NCBI GenBank assembly: GCA_030220185.1
Contig: JASPKZ010003432.1
Span: 1,364,001-1,428,000, forward strand
Direction: 5' to 3'
DNA: 64,000 bases
DNA from: Diploptera punctata
Taxonomy: Eukaryota > Arthropoda > Insecta > Blattodea > Blaberidae
Below the pieces are notes generated by a model. It ran no database searches. It saw only the letters and a program-made list of their open reading frames with translations, and was not told the DNA's origin. The translations under genes and the position numbers were made by a program. This document shows, piece after piece, positions 1-11,700 of this stretch. The first letter of the stretch is position 1. Each line of letters starts with the position of its first letter.

Positions 1-505
1 TAAAAAAGTCAATGTTCCAGACAGTAAGAAATCTGGAATTTATCAAATAAATTGTGAAGATTGCAATAAAGTTTATATAGGAAAAAAAAATTGTGAAATT
101 GTGAAATTGAAAAATCTGCAATTGCTGCACATAGTTTATTAGAACATCATAAAATTGGAAGAGAAGCTAAACTTTTAAAACAAGTAGAGAAACCTTTGGA
201 ATTGACAGTTTGGGAAAAAATATACATTCAGAAAAACAAAAATAGATCAATGAATTTTGATATCCCTAACGAAATTACATTGATTTCGAAGTTCATAAAT
301 TCAACCATAGATGGCAGCACTGAAGATGGCGACAATAGAATAGTTGACGGCCGAAGAATTTCATCAGTCGGAGTTATGGCTGACGATGAACATGATTATG
401 TTTGAAATCGCGATATCATGGAAGCATGAATCCTATGAGGTGAGTTGTTTAAACAATATGTTCTCCGATGAATTTTAATGATTATACCTCATAATGTTTA
501 CTTCC
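1..505 (+). mobile_element. Penelope-like element, family A, 3' end (runs off left edge)
   Basis: A broken GIY-YIG endonuclease reading frame (KSGIYQINCEDCNKVYIG, then LTVWEKIYIQKNKNRSMNFD) is followed by a hammerhead motif and the terminal TATGAGGTGAG...ACCTCATAATGTTTACTTCC. It is near-identical to the palindromic copy at 52020-53430. An internal deletion follows the YIGK motif at about position 90. Confidence 0.9.
374..421 (+). ncRNA. Hammerhead-ribozyme-like motif, PLE family A
   Basis: Helix I is TTATGG (374-379) with TCATGG (416-421) including G-U pairs. The core is CTGACGA, one extra T, helix II GAACAT-GATT-ATGTTT, then GAAA. Helix III is the tiny ATC-GC-GAT, and the predicted cleavage triplet is AUA with cleavage after 415. 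Compact hammerheads are known in PLE terminal repeats. Confidence 0.75.
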
Positions 506-780
506 CAACATTAATTAAATATATCTATTGTCTCAATTTTATTTTTATCAGAGATTGTTAAAGGCCAAGTCTCAGACCCATATGTTAATTTTGGAACGGC
601 TACTGCTTTGTAAAATTTTAATTGAGTTTCCCTTGTGGTCTTATTTCTCAAATATCTTCTTATTAAACCACATATCTGTTGAAATTTCCTAATTTCTTCT
701 CCATGTCCAAATTTTGCTGGTACGATATCATGCATTCCAGATAATTGAAACAAGTTACTTGTTCAATTATGTTTGCTCCA
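505..780 (-). mobile_element. LINE reverse transcriptase C-terminal fragment
   Basis: The minus-strand frame reads KFYKAVAVPKLTYGSETWPL before it ends, the xxxLTYGSETW motif typical of the C-terminal part of non-LTR retrotransposon reverse transcriptases. It is 5'- and 3'-truncated and abuts the preceding PLE. Confidence 0.7.
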
Positions 781-819
781 ATTATAATTTTTGTCCTTTT
801 ATGCTGAGTTAGGTAGGTA

Positions 820-1090
820 TGGCCACGCCAGAAATTATAACGGCTTGACTGTAGTCAGTATAGGGATGACATGTGATCAGCATATCAAGTCCCCCAATCA
901 TTATAGCTGGCTTTTTCAACCTGGAGCTGCTCCTTATTGTAGCTACCTGCTTTTCTCATGAAGCTAGGTGGGCACCGTTCCCATACTAGGTGAAATTTCA
1001 TGAAAAAATATCTACCCATATGGGTATTTGATTCCTTGCATGTCCTGTAGCTCTGCACCAAGGCATGATGCCTTAAATCATTCATCTACA
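820..1090 (-). repeat. SINE family 3 (Leu/Ser-tRNA-like head), truncated
   Basis: Shares with the copies at 23800-24125, 36111-36448, 49945-50290 and 56775-57125 the segment ending in CATGTCCTGTAGCTCTGC and the body containing GTCAGCATGTCG-like and GGTAGCTACAATAAG-like words. The tRNA-like head is at the right end. Confidence 0.7.
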
Positions 1091-1300
1091 GAACAGGAAG
1101 TGGTGTATTATCTTCTTCTTCTTCTTCCTTCCAAGTATTAGGCCAAGGCCTGTTACGATCATATAAAAAATTATCCCTCCAGCGTTTTATAGGATGGCCC
1201 AGAGATCTTCGTCCTCTTGGTATATAATTATAAACAGCTTTGGGGATCTGATTTAAACTCATTCTTTCAAGATGGTGTTTCCAATTTAGTTGGTACTTTT

Positions 1301-1711
1301 TTGAACTTTTATAGGAATTAATCACTATGAGGTTTAATTTATGGTGAAATTAAATGTTTCTTACCTCTCCTCATATAAATTTTCTAAGTTGATCGCGATT
1401 TCGAGACTATAACTGTCTCATCATCAGAACTTTGTTGGCGAGTGGTGTTATGTCGATCGGAAGAAAGTCTTCTTCTTCTCTCTGTTGGTGGACCGAACCT
1501 CTGGATCAGGTCAAAATTTGCGGGAAGTTCATAAGTTTCCCTTTGTTTTTCTGAATGTGGATCTTTTCCGAAACCGTGAGTTCCTTTTGTTTGTCTATTT
1601 GTTTAATTAGACTGGCTTTTGATTCAATTAAATGTTTTTCGGACCAAGCATGAGCAGCTATTGCTGACTTTTCCACTTCTCCATTTTTGATGTTTCTAAG
1701 ATGTTCTTTCA
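1301..1711 (-). mobile_element. Penelope-like element 3' end inserted in a LINE
   Basis: The minus strand reads VKEHLRNIKNGEVEKSAIAA and LTVSEKIHIQKNKGKLMNF, the C-terminal part of a PLE GIY-YIG endonuclease. This is followed by a well-formed hammerhead (1386-1432) and the terminal hairpin ending at ATCACTATGAGG on the plus strand. Confidence 0.88.
1386..1432 (-). ncRNA. Hammerhead-ribozyme-like motif, complete
   Basis: Read on the minus strand: helix I AAGTT/AACTT (5 bp), core CTGATGA, one extra T, helix II GAGAC-AGTTATA-GTCTC (5 bp), GAAA, helix III ATC-GC-GAT, then C as the cleavage nucleotide (predicted cleavage between 1391 and 1390). Every catalytic core base is present, making this one of the best-formed examples in the window. 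Confidence 0.85.
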
Positions 1712-2004
1712 CTAGTTGGTATTGTTTAATATGTTCCAAAATTGGCGTAGTCTTCAATTCTTTTAAGACATCAGTGTTTCTTTTCCAATCTCATCTGGTA
1801 TAACCCGCAGTTCTACGCATGAATCTCATTTCACAAGTCATTATTCTGCTTTCATGTTGTCTTTTTAGTGTCCATGCTTCACCACCATAGGTCAACAGTG
1901 GTCTAGCAAAAGGGTTATATAAACGTAATCTGGTGTTTTTTTGTGCAAGGGATGGTTTCATAACTTGATTAAAAATCAATAGGATTAATGTAACCTATTT
2001 CCAG

Positions 2005-2425
2005 CCTTCTCTTCTTCTTCTTCTTCTTCCTTCCAAGTATTAGGCCAAGGCCTGTTACGATCCTATAGAAAATTTTCCCTCCAGCGTTTCATAGGACGGC
2101 CCAGTGATCTTTGTCCTCTTGGTATATAATTATAAACAGCTTTGGGGATCCGATTTGAACTCATTCTTTCAAGATGGTGTTTCCAATTTAGTTGGTACTG
2201 TTTAAAATATATTCCAAAATTGGCTTAGTCTTCAATTCTTTTAAGATATCGGTGTTCCTTTTCTGATCCCATCTGGTGTATCCCGCTGTTCTGCGCATGA
2301 ATCTCATTTCACAAGCCGTTATTCTGCTTTCATGTTGTTTTTTTAGTGTCCATGCTTCACTACCATAGGTCAACACTGGTCTAGCCAAAGTGTTATATAA
2401 ACGTAATCTGGTGTTTTTTTGTACC
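2005..2425 (-). mobile_element. LINE 3' end family (GAA-tailed)
   Basis: The minus strand reads MARPVLTYGSEAWTLKKQHE, CEMRFMRRTAGYTRWDQKRN, then LNWKHHLERM and the IPRGQRSLG block, ending in a TTC run (GAA tail) at 2007-2028. Same family as 1086-1985, 36640-36970, 43855-43985, 44110-44355 and 46940-47357. Confidence 0.85.
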
Positions 2426-3330
2426 CTTCTCCTGCTAACTAGCCATCATAGCCTCAGGTCTATTCCAAATGCATTTTTTTTTCAAGACCTAGGTTGCCAA
2501 CAACTGATCTTTCTGGCTTTTTCGGTTCCTTCTTTTCTTAGCAAATTTTTTTTTTTTACAGGCTGGGATAGCTAACTTCTTCCCAATTACCCAGCAATTC
2601 TGAGTAAACAATGATTTTTTTCTTGGAGTTTTCTCCCTTGGCTGAAAAATCCCAAAATATAAGTGTTATTGGTGGTGATAGCTTAGAAACAGGTTGAATT
2701 TCTTTAATTTCACTTACACCAGTTTTCATAAAATTTCAAATCTTCTTCATTTCTCTCACAATACTTCAATCCAGAAACACACATACTTTTCTGCTATACG
2801 AGTCAATTAAAAGCACATTTATCTCATAATCACTTCTTCACATTTGTTGATGTCTCCTATTAAAACATTTTCTTCACTATTCGCTCTTCAAATCATGTTC
2901 ACTGGTCCACTAATCAGACATGACTAACTCTCAAGACTCAAGAACTGACTGACTGATTTGTCAGAATAATTGCATCAATTTTGTATCGATGGAGAAACAA
3001 TCTGGAAACCCACTCTAGGCCCGTCTCGAATAGAAACCCTGAGAGGCCAAACTCTTCAGAATCGAATCACAGATGCATCTGGAAGTTCCCAGATAGTCCC
3101 ACCAGCTCATGAGTCACAAGTTCACAAATCCTCTTCTACCACATAAGGTGAGAGCTGATTCCTGCCACTACCCATGAATTTTAAAAGTCAGCCCAACAAT
3201 GCATCACAATAGTATTGAGGAATTGTTTATATTCCCCCTCACATACCTAATCTATTCCAAGAAACACAATGAGAACTTGCATGTATTGGACTTGCTAAGA
3301 CTAAGTAGCTTTGCTCGAGCTTTTACTTGT
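2425..3330. other. No recognisable feature
   Basis: AT-rich sequence with short T runs. I see no long ORF, tRNA-like head or PLE terminus. It lies beyond the last SPG11 exon seen, so it could hold 3' gene sequence, but nothing in either strand resembles the remaining spatacsin C-terminus. Confidence 0.4.
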
Positions 3331-3334
3331 GCAT

Positions 3335-3620
3335 AATTGTTAGGAGGTTAAGCATATTTGAGACCAAATAACACTCCTCTGACATACAATTAAATAATGG
3401 AATGAGATGTCAGCCAGGTAGTCAGGCCTCCATGACTGCCACCTTTATCCCCAGAATAAGTGATTGATATTCATTTTAATTAAAGGCTGAGTCAACTCCA
3501 GGGTCATGATGCCACCAGAAGGTTTAGGCTAGTTTAAAAATCCTCATCCAACCAAGACTCAAACCCCCAACCTTCCAGATTGTACTGCCTTAACCAACTA
3601 TGCTATGGCTTGCCCTCATT
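3335..3620 (-). repeat. SINE family 5, degenerate
   Basis: The right end (3560-3615) reads, in reverse, as a tRNA-like head with GGGTTTGAGTCTTGG. The body shares GTCAGCCAGGTAGTCAGG/GACTCAGCC words with the copy at 44385-44690, in opposite orientation. Confidence 0.6.
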
Positions 3621-3817
3621 TGTCTTGGTATCTTTCCAGTTTTCATTCCTTTATTGTAGTCATACCATCTTATTCTATTATCCTCCATTTCATCTTAGCC
3701 TTAGAAAGATAGATATTTTAAAAAGATGACTTGGCAAAGGTCTACAAGTAGGAACATTAATGCAATAACATTAAATAAAGTAGAAAATGACATAAAATAA
3801 TTCACTAATACTACTAA

Positions 3818-4165
3818 TAGTCCACCGCTGTGGTCTCGAGGTAGCATGCTGCTGCCTTGTCACGCAGTGGGCCCGGGTTCGATCCCCGGTCGGGTCAGTT
3901 TTTCTGGGTTAGGTTTTTATCGGCGTTTTTCCTCACCTATAAGACAAATGTCAGGAAAACTTTAAGGCCCAAACAGTCCCCGAAATCATATGGCCATCAT
4001 CATCATCCTTATCATCATCATCACCATCATCCTTTATCGGTGTGGAAAGCAATGGGAAGCTACCACACCTACACAATTCCCTAGTAAAGCTGCAAGCATA
4101 GCATGAAAATGCTATGATTACAGTGAAGAACCTGCCTTCGGGCAGAATTACTATGGATAGACTAC
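3818..4165 (+). repeat. SINE family 4 (tRNA-like head, Ala/Val-like T-arm)
   Basis: The head at about 3825-3900 contains the B-box-like GGGTTCGATCCCCGG. The body holds CATCATCATC simple repeats, GTGTGGAAAGCAATGGGAAG and the tail GCAAGCATAGCATGAAAATG. Partial copies are at 32915-32975, 43705-43830 and 55240-55470. The short ORF with a histidine run here is an artefact of the CAT repeat. Confidence 0.75.
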
Positions 4166-4196
4166 TAATATTTACCAGAAATTGAGTTTCAAAGTA

Positions 4197-4680
4197 ATTA
4201 AAATAAATAATAGTTTAAAAAACTAAAACAACACACTTTATTAGAAAACTGAACTAAAAAAATGAAAAATAATTTTAATTTCCAACACGCTTGGAATAAA
4301 ATTAAAGTGGTCAATAAAAAAATTATCTTCAACACATCTAGAATAAAACTAGAGTTATCTACAAAAAAAAATAATTTTACCATCAAAAGCATGGGGTGCT
4401 CTTTATGAATTAATATATTTGATTATAAATAGATATTGGTAAAAGTAAAGTCTCTAAGAAGAAAATGTAAAAACCATAAAAAGCACCCCACGCTTTTGAT
4501 GGTAAAATTATTTTTTTTTGTAGATAACTCCAGTTTTATTATAGATGTGTTGGAGATGAAATATGTTGATCACTTTAATTTTTTTCAAAGCGTGTTGGAA
4601 ATTAAAATTATTTTTCATTTTTTTAGTTCAGTTTTCTAATAAAGCGTGTTTTTTAGTTTTTTTAAACTATTATTTATTTT
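4197..4680. repeat. Large inverted repeat (MITE-like)
   Basis: Arms 4197-4402 and 4475-4680 are about 200-base imperfect inverted repeats sharing AAAGCATGGGGTGCT / AGCACCCCACGCTTT and terminal TTTAGTTTTTTTAAACT-type sequence. There is no ORF beyond shadows of the AT-rich arms. The transposon class is not identified. Confidence 0.75.
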
Positions 4681-4969
4681 TTATTTTTTAGTTTAATTGA
4701 ATGTCATAAACTGGAATCTCATGAAAATTGAATTGCTTACAATATTTTTAGTGTCTAGGCACGAATATAATTATATATTTTTTAAATAATTATTATTATT
4801 ATCTAACATTATTATAATATTTTTGAATATTTTAATATAGATAAATAGTTACAGTTAATCGTATCCTTCTCATATTTATTTGGATAAATTGCAATGTGGT
4901 AATTAAGTTGTGTAGGTAGGAAATAACACTATGAGGTTTATTTTAATTTTGTTGAGTTGTTCAATACGA

Positions 4970-5320
4970 TTTTCACCCATTTAAAAACATTGGATCGACT
5001 TGAGACTTTGTATACTTGTAAAGGACCAATGATAACACAATAATTTTATAAATAATATATAACAGGTTGCAGACTTATCGACTTTTTAGTCCATCGTTAT
5101 AAGAAATTAATATTATATCCTCTGATAGCTCAGTTGGTAGAGTGGTAGACTGTAGTGGTATATAATTTCAGTAATCCATAGGTCATGGGTTCAAATCCGG
5201 CAACCTATTATATATTATTTATGAAATTATTGTATTGTCATTGGTCCTTTACAAGTATACAAAGTTTCAAGTCGATCCAATGTTTTTAAGTGGGTGAAAA
5301 TCGTGTTGAAAGATTCCATT
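4970..5320. repeat. Palindromic element enclosing a tRNA-Tyr-like sequence
   Basis: Arms 4970-5070 and 5208-5310 are inverted copies (CACCCATTTAAAAACATTGG / CCAATGTTTTTAAGTGGGTG). The loop holds the tRNA-Tyr-like sequence at 5119-5207. A PLE terminal GGAAATAACACTATGAGGTT motif lies just left at 4918. Confidence 0.75.
5119..5207 (+). pseudogene. tRNA-Tyr(GTA)-like pseudogene with intron
   Basis: TAGCTCAGTTGGTAGAG forms the D arm. GACTGTAG carries a GTA anticodon (5152-5154) and is followed by a 17-base intron-like insert (5156-5172), as in eukaryotic tRNA-Tyr genes, then AATCCATAGGTC and GGGTTCAAATCC. The acceptor ends (CCTCTGA / AACCTAT) barely pair, so it is probably not functional. Confidence 0.7.
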
Positions 5321-5452
5321 ACGTAGACAGATACAAGTCAACCTAATATAAAGCGTGTAAAAACATACATTTTGCACTTTACATCTGTTTCTTGGCTCTT
5401 GTTAGGAACCAGCTTTGGACATGCACATTCATGACTGTCTCTTTATACATAC

Positions 5453-5725
5453 CTTTAAGTAATATTCAGCTGCATGTGTAAAGTACTGCATTGCATTGTG
5501 CAATGATTGGCGTGTCTCCTGTGTGTTAGATAACAACACAGGCGAAGTTTTCTGTGGTGAAGAACTTGTTAACAATTCCAACACTACTTCATGTCCTTCA
5601 TTCTCCCACAACTTGGCAAGTTCGCTGAACATAGAGTAATGAAGAGAAACAAGCTTGAAAGACTCTCGATCCTCAGGACAATGAGCCTTTAAAAAGTCTA
5701 ATATTGCTGATTTTAGATTTCCTAC
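5453..5725 (-). CDS. SPG11: SPG11 exon k (last seen)
   Basis: Acceptor TTTATTTGCAG, then VGNLKSAILDFLKAHCPEDR and RESFKLVSLHYSMFSELAKL, ending HAAEYYLK; donor AAG|GTATGT. Phase 0 at both ends, 91 codons. It joins exon j without a gap relative to the vertebrate protein (LRK...GNLKSAILD), so no exon is missing in the 8.5-kb intron between them. The next exon should continue an AAESYxKDxC-like motif but I did not find it in positions 1-5400. Confidence 0.96.
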
Positions 5726-8700
5726 CTGCAAATAAAAAATTCTGTATTATAAACAAGTAGATATTTGCAATGTTATATGTAAATTTGTATACTAGGTAGC
5801 TCAGATGAAAGAGCATTGACATAGAGAGTCAAAGGTCCTGGGTTCAAACCCCAGTCTAGGCGTATATTTTTCTTTTCAAATATAATTTATCCATCATTAA
5901 GATGTTCAAAAACGAATAATATTAATACTCATATTGAATAATAAATCAATTTTTTAAGAGAAAATCACAGTTCAAGCAAAAATGTTTCTCTTAAAAATTA
6001 GATAGAACTATGTTTATCATCTGGATAATATAGAAAATCAAGTAGAATCTGTTGTTATTGCTATTGACTTCCAGGATTGGTGACTCAAGTAATTTTCCCC
6101 CCAGTTTCCCAATAAAAGGGTTCCAAGTTTCCAGTTTTTTTGTTTATTTTCATCCAGCTTTCTGCAGCTGTTCCTTTTTTAAAATAACATTATTGTTGTC
6201 AAAGAGTGAGCAGTATTTCTCCATTTCCAGTTTCATCCTTAAGATATATTCTTGAAGACAGTAATGTCTTAAAATTAGCAGGAACTGAGCTACTTAAATT
6301 TTTCTAAGTTTCAACACCAACAGAGTTGTGAACGTGACATAGCATTGAGAATGTCACAAAGGATGTGATGAAACCCTGGGTATGCTAGGAGTTATGAAGT
6401 ATGAGGTGAGTGAAATAAAAAATAAACAATTTCAACACCAAAGTTTATATTTAATCAAATTTTCACAAACTTTTCCCTTCATGCATTCTCTTATTCTTTC
6501 TTGTTCTTGATGCCTAACTGCTTTTCAATTAGTTTAAGTTTTGAGGGTAGTTCTAGTTTAGAATCTGGTTTCATTCTAACAGTCAGGGCTTTTTTATTAG
6601 GCTATCTGTAGTTTCATTTCCTTGCAAGTCGACATGTCCAGATATCCACTGAAGTACTATTTCTGAGATTAACTTTTATAAGATTCATGATGTGTTCCGT
6701 TTAGGTTTATTCAAAATTAATATAAAATTATAGAATTATAGAATCAGGTCATTATTCTATAATTTTATATTAATTTCTGAGATTGCAAAACAAGTAAAAT
6801 TTTGTACATACACTAAAGTAAATTACATATGATAAATCAAGTCAAGTCCAATAATAATTATTGGTTGATCAATGTAATTAAAATAATTCACCAATTCAAC
6901 TTCTTTAATGATTTCTAACAGAATGATGAAAATATTCTGCAACTTCCACTTTAACAAAATGTATCAGAGATACAGGGTTCAAGTCCCAGTTCTATTATTA
7001 ATTTTTCATTCTTAAAATAAAATAAAATGAAATGTACGGTACTATTTTCAACATTATGGTATTAGAGTAGAATCTAGATAAGAATTTTGAGAAGTGTAGA
7101 AATAAAGATAAGATGAGGTAGAGTAAGAAATACAGAAAGCTAAGAATTTCATAGTTAGATATGGGAAATAACATTATGAGGTTCTTAATTCGTAAATTAA
7201 CAAGTAATTTTTTCACATCTTACCTCATATTTTATGCTTCTTTAAACACGGGAACTAGTTTTCAAGAGAAGGATCTCTCTCATTTTCAACCGACATTATG
7301 ACTACCGGATTTTCATTGGAATCTCCATCAATAACATGGCTCACTGTGTTATATTTTAGCAAAATGACTAACCAAGAAATTTAAAGAATTACCAAGTTTC
7401 GACAACAAAAGCATTGAAAATTCTATTGAATTAGTAAAAGAACTAAATAATGTATCATTGGATTGTAATGACAGATTGGTTTCTTTCGACATCATTTCTT
7501 TATTTCCGAGCATCCCAATTGGGAAGATGTTAACTATTTTAGAAAAATGGCTAAATTCCTTAAAACTAAAAAGAGAAATAATAGAAGAATATTTAAATCT
7601 TACAAAACTTTGCATTGACAATAATGTTTTCACCTTCAATGGAAAATTTTAAAAACAAATCTCAGGTCTAGCTATGGGTAACCCACTTTCACCATTTTTG
7701 GCAAATTTATTTATGGGTTATTTAGAGTGTCATATCACCAATGCTTATCCCTGGATGTTCAGATGTTGGTATAGATATGTGGATGACATATTCTCTGTGA
7801 TAAATTCTAAAATATTGAAGATGCATTGAAATTACTCAACCTTCAAGATGAAACTGTAAAATTTACTATGGAATTGGAAAATCCCATTTTTGGACCTTTA
7901 CTTAATAAGGAATGAATTACAAGGAAAAATTGAATTCAATATATATAGAAAGGATACTCATACAGACAATTATATAAAATCCTCAGGTTTCAATCATATT
8001 GCACATAAACATGCAATTTTCAACAGTTTGATATATAGATTATTAAATGTTACATTAAATAATATTTTAAGAAAGAATACAATCACATTTTGAACATAGC
8101 CAATTTAAATGGTTTTGGAAAAGAAATAATTATAAATAAATTAAAGAAATTCAGACAACAAAAAAGATTAAAAGAATACACTACCCTGCAATCAGATTCA
8201 AAGAAAGGAAAACAATTTAAGAAAATTACTTATCATCCTGAAATACATAAATTAAAAAAAAAAAATTCAAGAAATTCAATAATACATTGGCACCGATAAA
8301 TAAATTTAGCCTTGGTAATTTATTAATAACTAATAAGAAATTGAACACCCCAAATAGCAAAAAATCTGGAATTTATCAAATTAATTGTAAGGACTGCAAT
8401 AAAGTATACATAGGAAAAACAAAAAGGAATTTGTGCACTCACCCTAAGGAACAATTTAGAAATATTAAAAATGGTGAAATTGTTGGTTGGTTGGTATCTA
8501 ATGTTGAGCACTTGATAGTGAAATCATTCGCTCTCTTGCACTCCAATATTTAGCAGAAAGGCTGGTCTCTTCTACAAAAGCTGGACAACGGAGGAGATGG
8601 TTTCTTTCCATATCTTCATTTAAATTGCAAAAAGGGCATTTAGGTGAATCTGTTATGCCAATTCTGTGTAGGTGTTTATTCAAGCAGTCATGTCCCGTTA

Positions 8701-11700
8701 GCAGTCTGAATGTTGCTACTGCAGATTTTCTTTGTAATGTAGTAATGTCATAAGCTTGTAGATTTTCCCATTCCTTTCCAGATGTTTTGGTGGTGTATTC
8801 TTCTCTAAGTTTATTGATGTATTTATTTGAGATAATTCTTTTGATAGAGTGAAAGGAAACTGGAGCAGAAGTTGGGTTTGAAACAATTTTGCTACCCTTC
8901 TTGGCTAGAAAATCGGCTATTTCATTGCCTGTCACTCCACAATGGGCCGGAATCCATTGAAGTACAACTTTTTTATGTAGACGGGATAAATGTTTTATCA
9001 TTTTGTGACATTCGATAATTTTGATGCTTTTGGGTGTTGTGTCTCGTGTTATAGCAAGAATGGCTGCTTTGGAGTCGCATAGAATTACAACTTGTGTAAA
9101 TTTTTGGATGTGATATAAAAGATTTTGTAAACTTAAGAAAATTGCTAGAATTTCGCCATCAAAGTTTGTTGAATTTGTGTTTAGTTTACGATAAAAGGAA
9201 AAAAGTGGACATACTGCACCAGCACCAGTGCCACCATCATTTGGTAGGCTGGAGCCATCTGTAAAAATATGTATCCATTCAGGAGCTGGGTATCTTAGAT
9301 TTATCATTTCCAGTGACATTTGTTTTAAAATATATGGAGGAGTTTCAGATTTCTTGATGTCTTCTGTTAAATGAAGGTTATATTCGATTTCCAAAAATTC
9401 TAGAGGGTTGTTTCTCATCTGCATATTTTCTTTTGAATGTGGAAGTTGCAATTTCTGTTTGATTTCTTGTACAATGCTTAGGAAGCTTTGCTGAGATTTT
9501 AAACATACTTGTGGTTTTCTTTGGGTCCAGTTATTATGGGGTAGCCTTAAAAATTTTTCATACTGTGTGACTGCTGTTTTCTCAATTTCAGATGCTATGT
9601 TTGGGTTATTTGTTAAAATGGTGAAATTGTAAAATCAGCTATTGTAGCACATAGTTTATTGGAGAATCATAAAATTGGAAAAGAAGTCAAACTTTTAAAA
9701 CATTTGGAAAAACCTTTAGAATTGACAATTTGGGAGAAGATATATATTCAGAAGAACAAATTTAGATCCATGAATTTTGAGATTCCTGATGAACGTGACC
9801 TCATCTCAAAGTTCGTAAAATCAACACCAGATGACAATGTTATTGATGGAGTTTCCAACGAAAATCCGGTAGTCATAATGTCGGTTGAAAATGAGAGAGA
9901 CCCTTCTCTTGAAAACTAGTTCCCATGTTTAAAGAAACATAAAATATGAGATTTAATTGTAATTATAAGCCAATGTTTTCCCTTTACAGAGATTTTAGGC
10001 GCTTTCCCCCTACAGGGAAGAATTTGAACCATACTAATTTAGTTACACTTGTTTTCATATAGATGTCATTTTGAGTGGTCTATGGTCAGCGTTCTGTCTC
10101 ATACGGGCATCTAGGAAACCAAGGTAGTACTAGGACGGGAAAATTCGGTAAATTTTGCTTAGAGCCCTTTTCATTCAGGCTTAAGGATTTTTTATGAGCC
10201 TGAAAATCTTCAGACTCGGGACCCATGGCTTAAAGTCCCTCCCGGAGGACTTGCTCCTTGGATTTTTCCATCCTAAAAATCCATCGATCCCGGCCTGGTT
10301 TGAACCTGTGACCCTCAGGACCAGAGGCAAGGAGCATAACCACTAGTCCACTACGGCTGACAAAATATGAGATAAGATGTGAAAAAAAGACTCATTAATT
10401 TACGAAGCTAAGAATTGCTTGATATTAGACCATTATATGAATATATTGAACAGAAGAGGATAAAATTAGTTGTGCTTGGAATTAGAAAGACTATGAAGGA
10501 AAATATTAAAAAAAACAGAAAGCAACCATTGTGAAAAATCAAGATTGAGGGGATAGACCACATTCGGGGAAACCTACAGGTAAGAGAAGTAACATGGACA
10601 ACAATCATGAATAAAAAATGCTGGGAGGATAGAGATGTCTGGAGGAGGCTAAGTCAGATAACCCATATAGAAAATGAAAACATCCCATACAAAAAATCTT
10701 AAGTCTTATATTTCAAGAGAAAAATTTTCGCCTAGACCGGGACTCGAACCCGGGACCCTTGGCTTTCCGGGCCAAGTGCTCTACCAACTGAGCTACCGAG
10801 GCGAGTTACGATCTAGACGCAAATTTTTCTCTTATGTACGTTGTAATTCCCTGGCGCCAAATGCTTGAAACCATAGCTTCTATCTTTGCAAATGGCGGCT
10901 TCTTAGTTAAGAAGACATTTATTGGGAATTTAACACTACTTTATAGCCAGTAGGGCTTCTATTGACGATTTTATTATTAATTTAACACTTCTCATTGAAG
11001 GATAAATTATATTTCAAGAGAAAAATTTTCGCCTAGACCGGGACTCGAACCCGGGACCCTTGGCTTTCCGGGCCAAGTGCTCTACCAACTGATAAAATCG
11101 TCAATAGAAGCCCTACTGGCTATAAAGTAGTGTTAAATTCCCAATAAATGTCTTCTTAACTAAGAAGCCGCCATTTGCAAAGATAGAAGCTATGGTTTCA
11201 AGCATTTGGCGCCAGGGAATTACAACGTACATAAGAGAAAAATTTGCGTCTAGATCGTAACTCGCCTCGGTAGCTCAGTTGGTAGAGCACTTGGCCCGGA
11301 AAGCCAAGGGTCCCGGGTTCGAGTCCCGGTCTAGGCGAAAATTTTTCTCTTGAAATATAATTTATCCTTCAATGAGAAGTGTTAAATTAATAATAAAATC
11401 ATCAATCTTAAGTCTGTTCTTGGTTGAGATAAATTAACTCATTATTTTAGTTGACAGTAGAAACAGCAGAACTAACACTGTTTATATGTTTGTACTGTAA
11501 AGTTTATTAAAGACATGGGAATTGTTTTAAAAAATAATTGTATTAAATTAATATTGAGAAGCTAAAGCTGTTACTATAATTGAAATAAGTAAATTAATTA
11601 AGGTAGAATATGTTTATCACTCACCTCATATTGAAAATTTAGAAAATTCACATATCATCCATTAAAACACCACAAGTTTCAAAAAATTTTTAAAGATTTC

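Larger units (their letters stand above)
1086..1985 (-). mobile_element. LINE 3' end family (GAA-tailed), split by a PLE
   Basis: Two blocks, 1086-1300 and 1712-1985, join as one reading: QVMKPSLAQKNTRLRLYN, LLTYGGEAWTLKRQHESRI, MRFMRRTAGYTR, then LNWKHHLERM and PKAVYNYIPRGRRSLGHPIK, ending in a glutamate run encoded by a GAA repeat. This is the C-terminal end of a non-LTR reverse transcriptase. The PLE at about 1301-1711 sits in the middle, flanked on both sides by an AGTTGGTAYT-type duplication. Confidence 0.85.
7162..10402 (+). mobile_element. Penelope-like element with RT and GIY-YIG, two nested insertions
   Basis: The left end (7162-7340) is an inverted copy of the element's own 3' end, including hammerhead and hairpin. 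Then come the RT remnant (7345-8100), the linker, and GIY-YIG split at 8483/9631. The 3' end includes the hammerhead at 9883-9923 and TATGAGATAAGATG at 10366. A LINE (8484-9614) and a SINE (9953-10361) are inserted within it. Confidence 0.88.

Noticed and set aside
3857..4084. 75-residue ORF with a histidine run
   Set aside because: It reads through a CATCAT simple repeat inside SINE family 4, and the start lies in a tRNA-like head.
8498..9606. RNase H ORF as a domesticated host gene
   Set aside because: It is flanked by a 16-bp target duplication and interrupts a PLE, so it is a recent LINE insertion.
11264..11336. Functional tRNA gene
   Set aside because: C33, an extra base before the anticodon stem, mismatched acceptor and many near-identical dispersed copies with SINE bodies.
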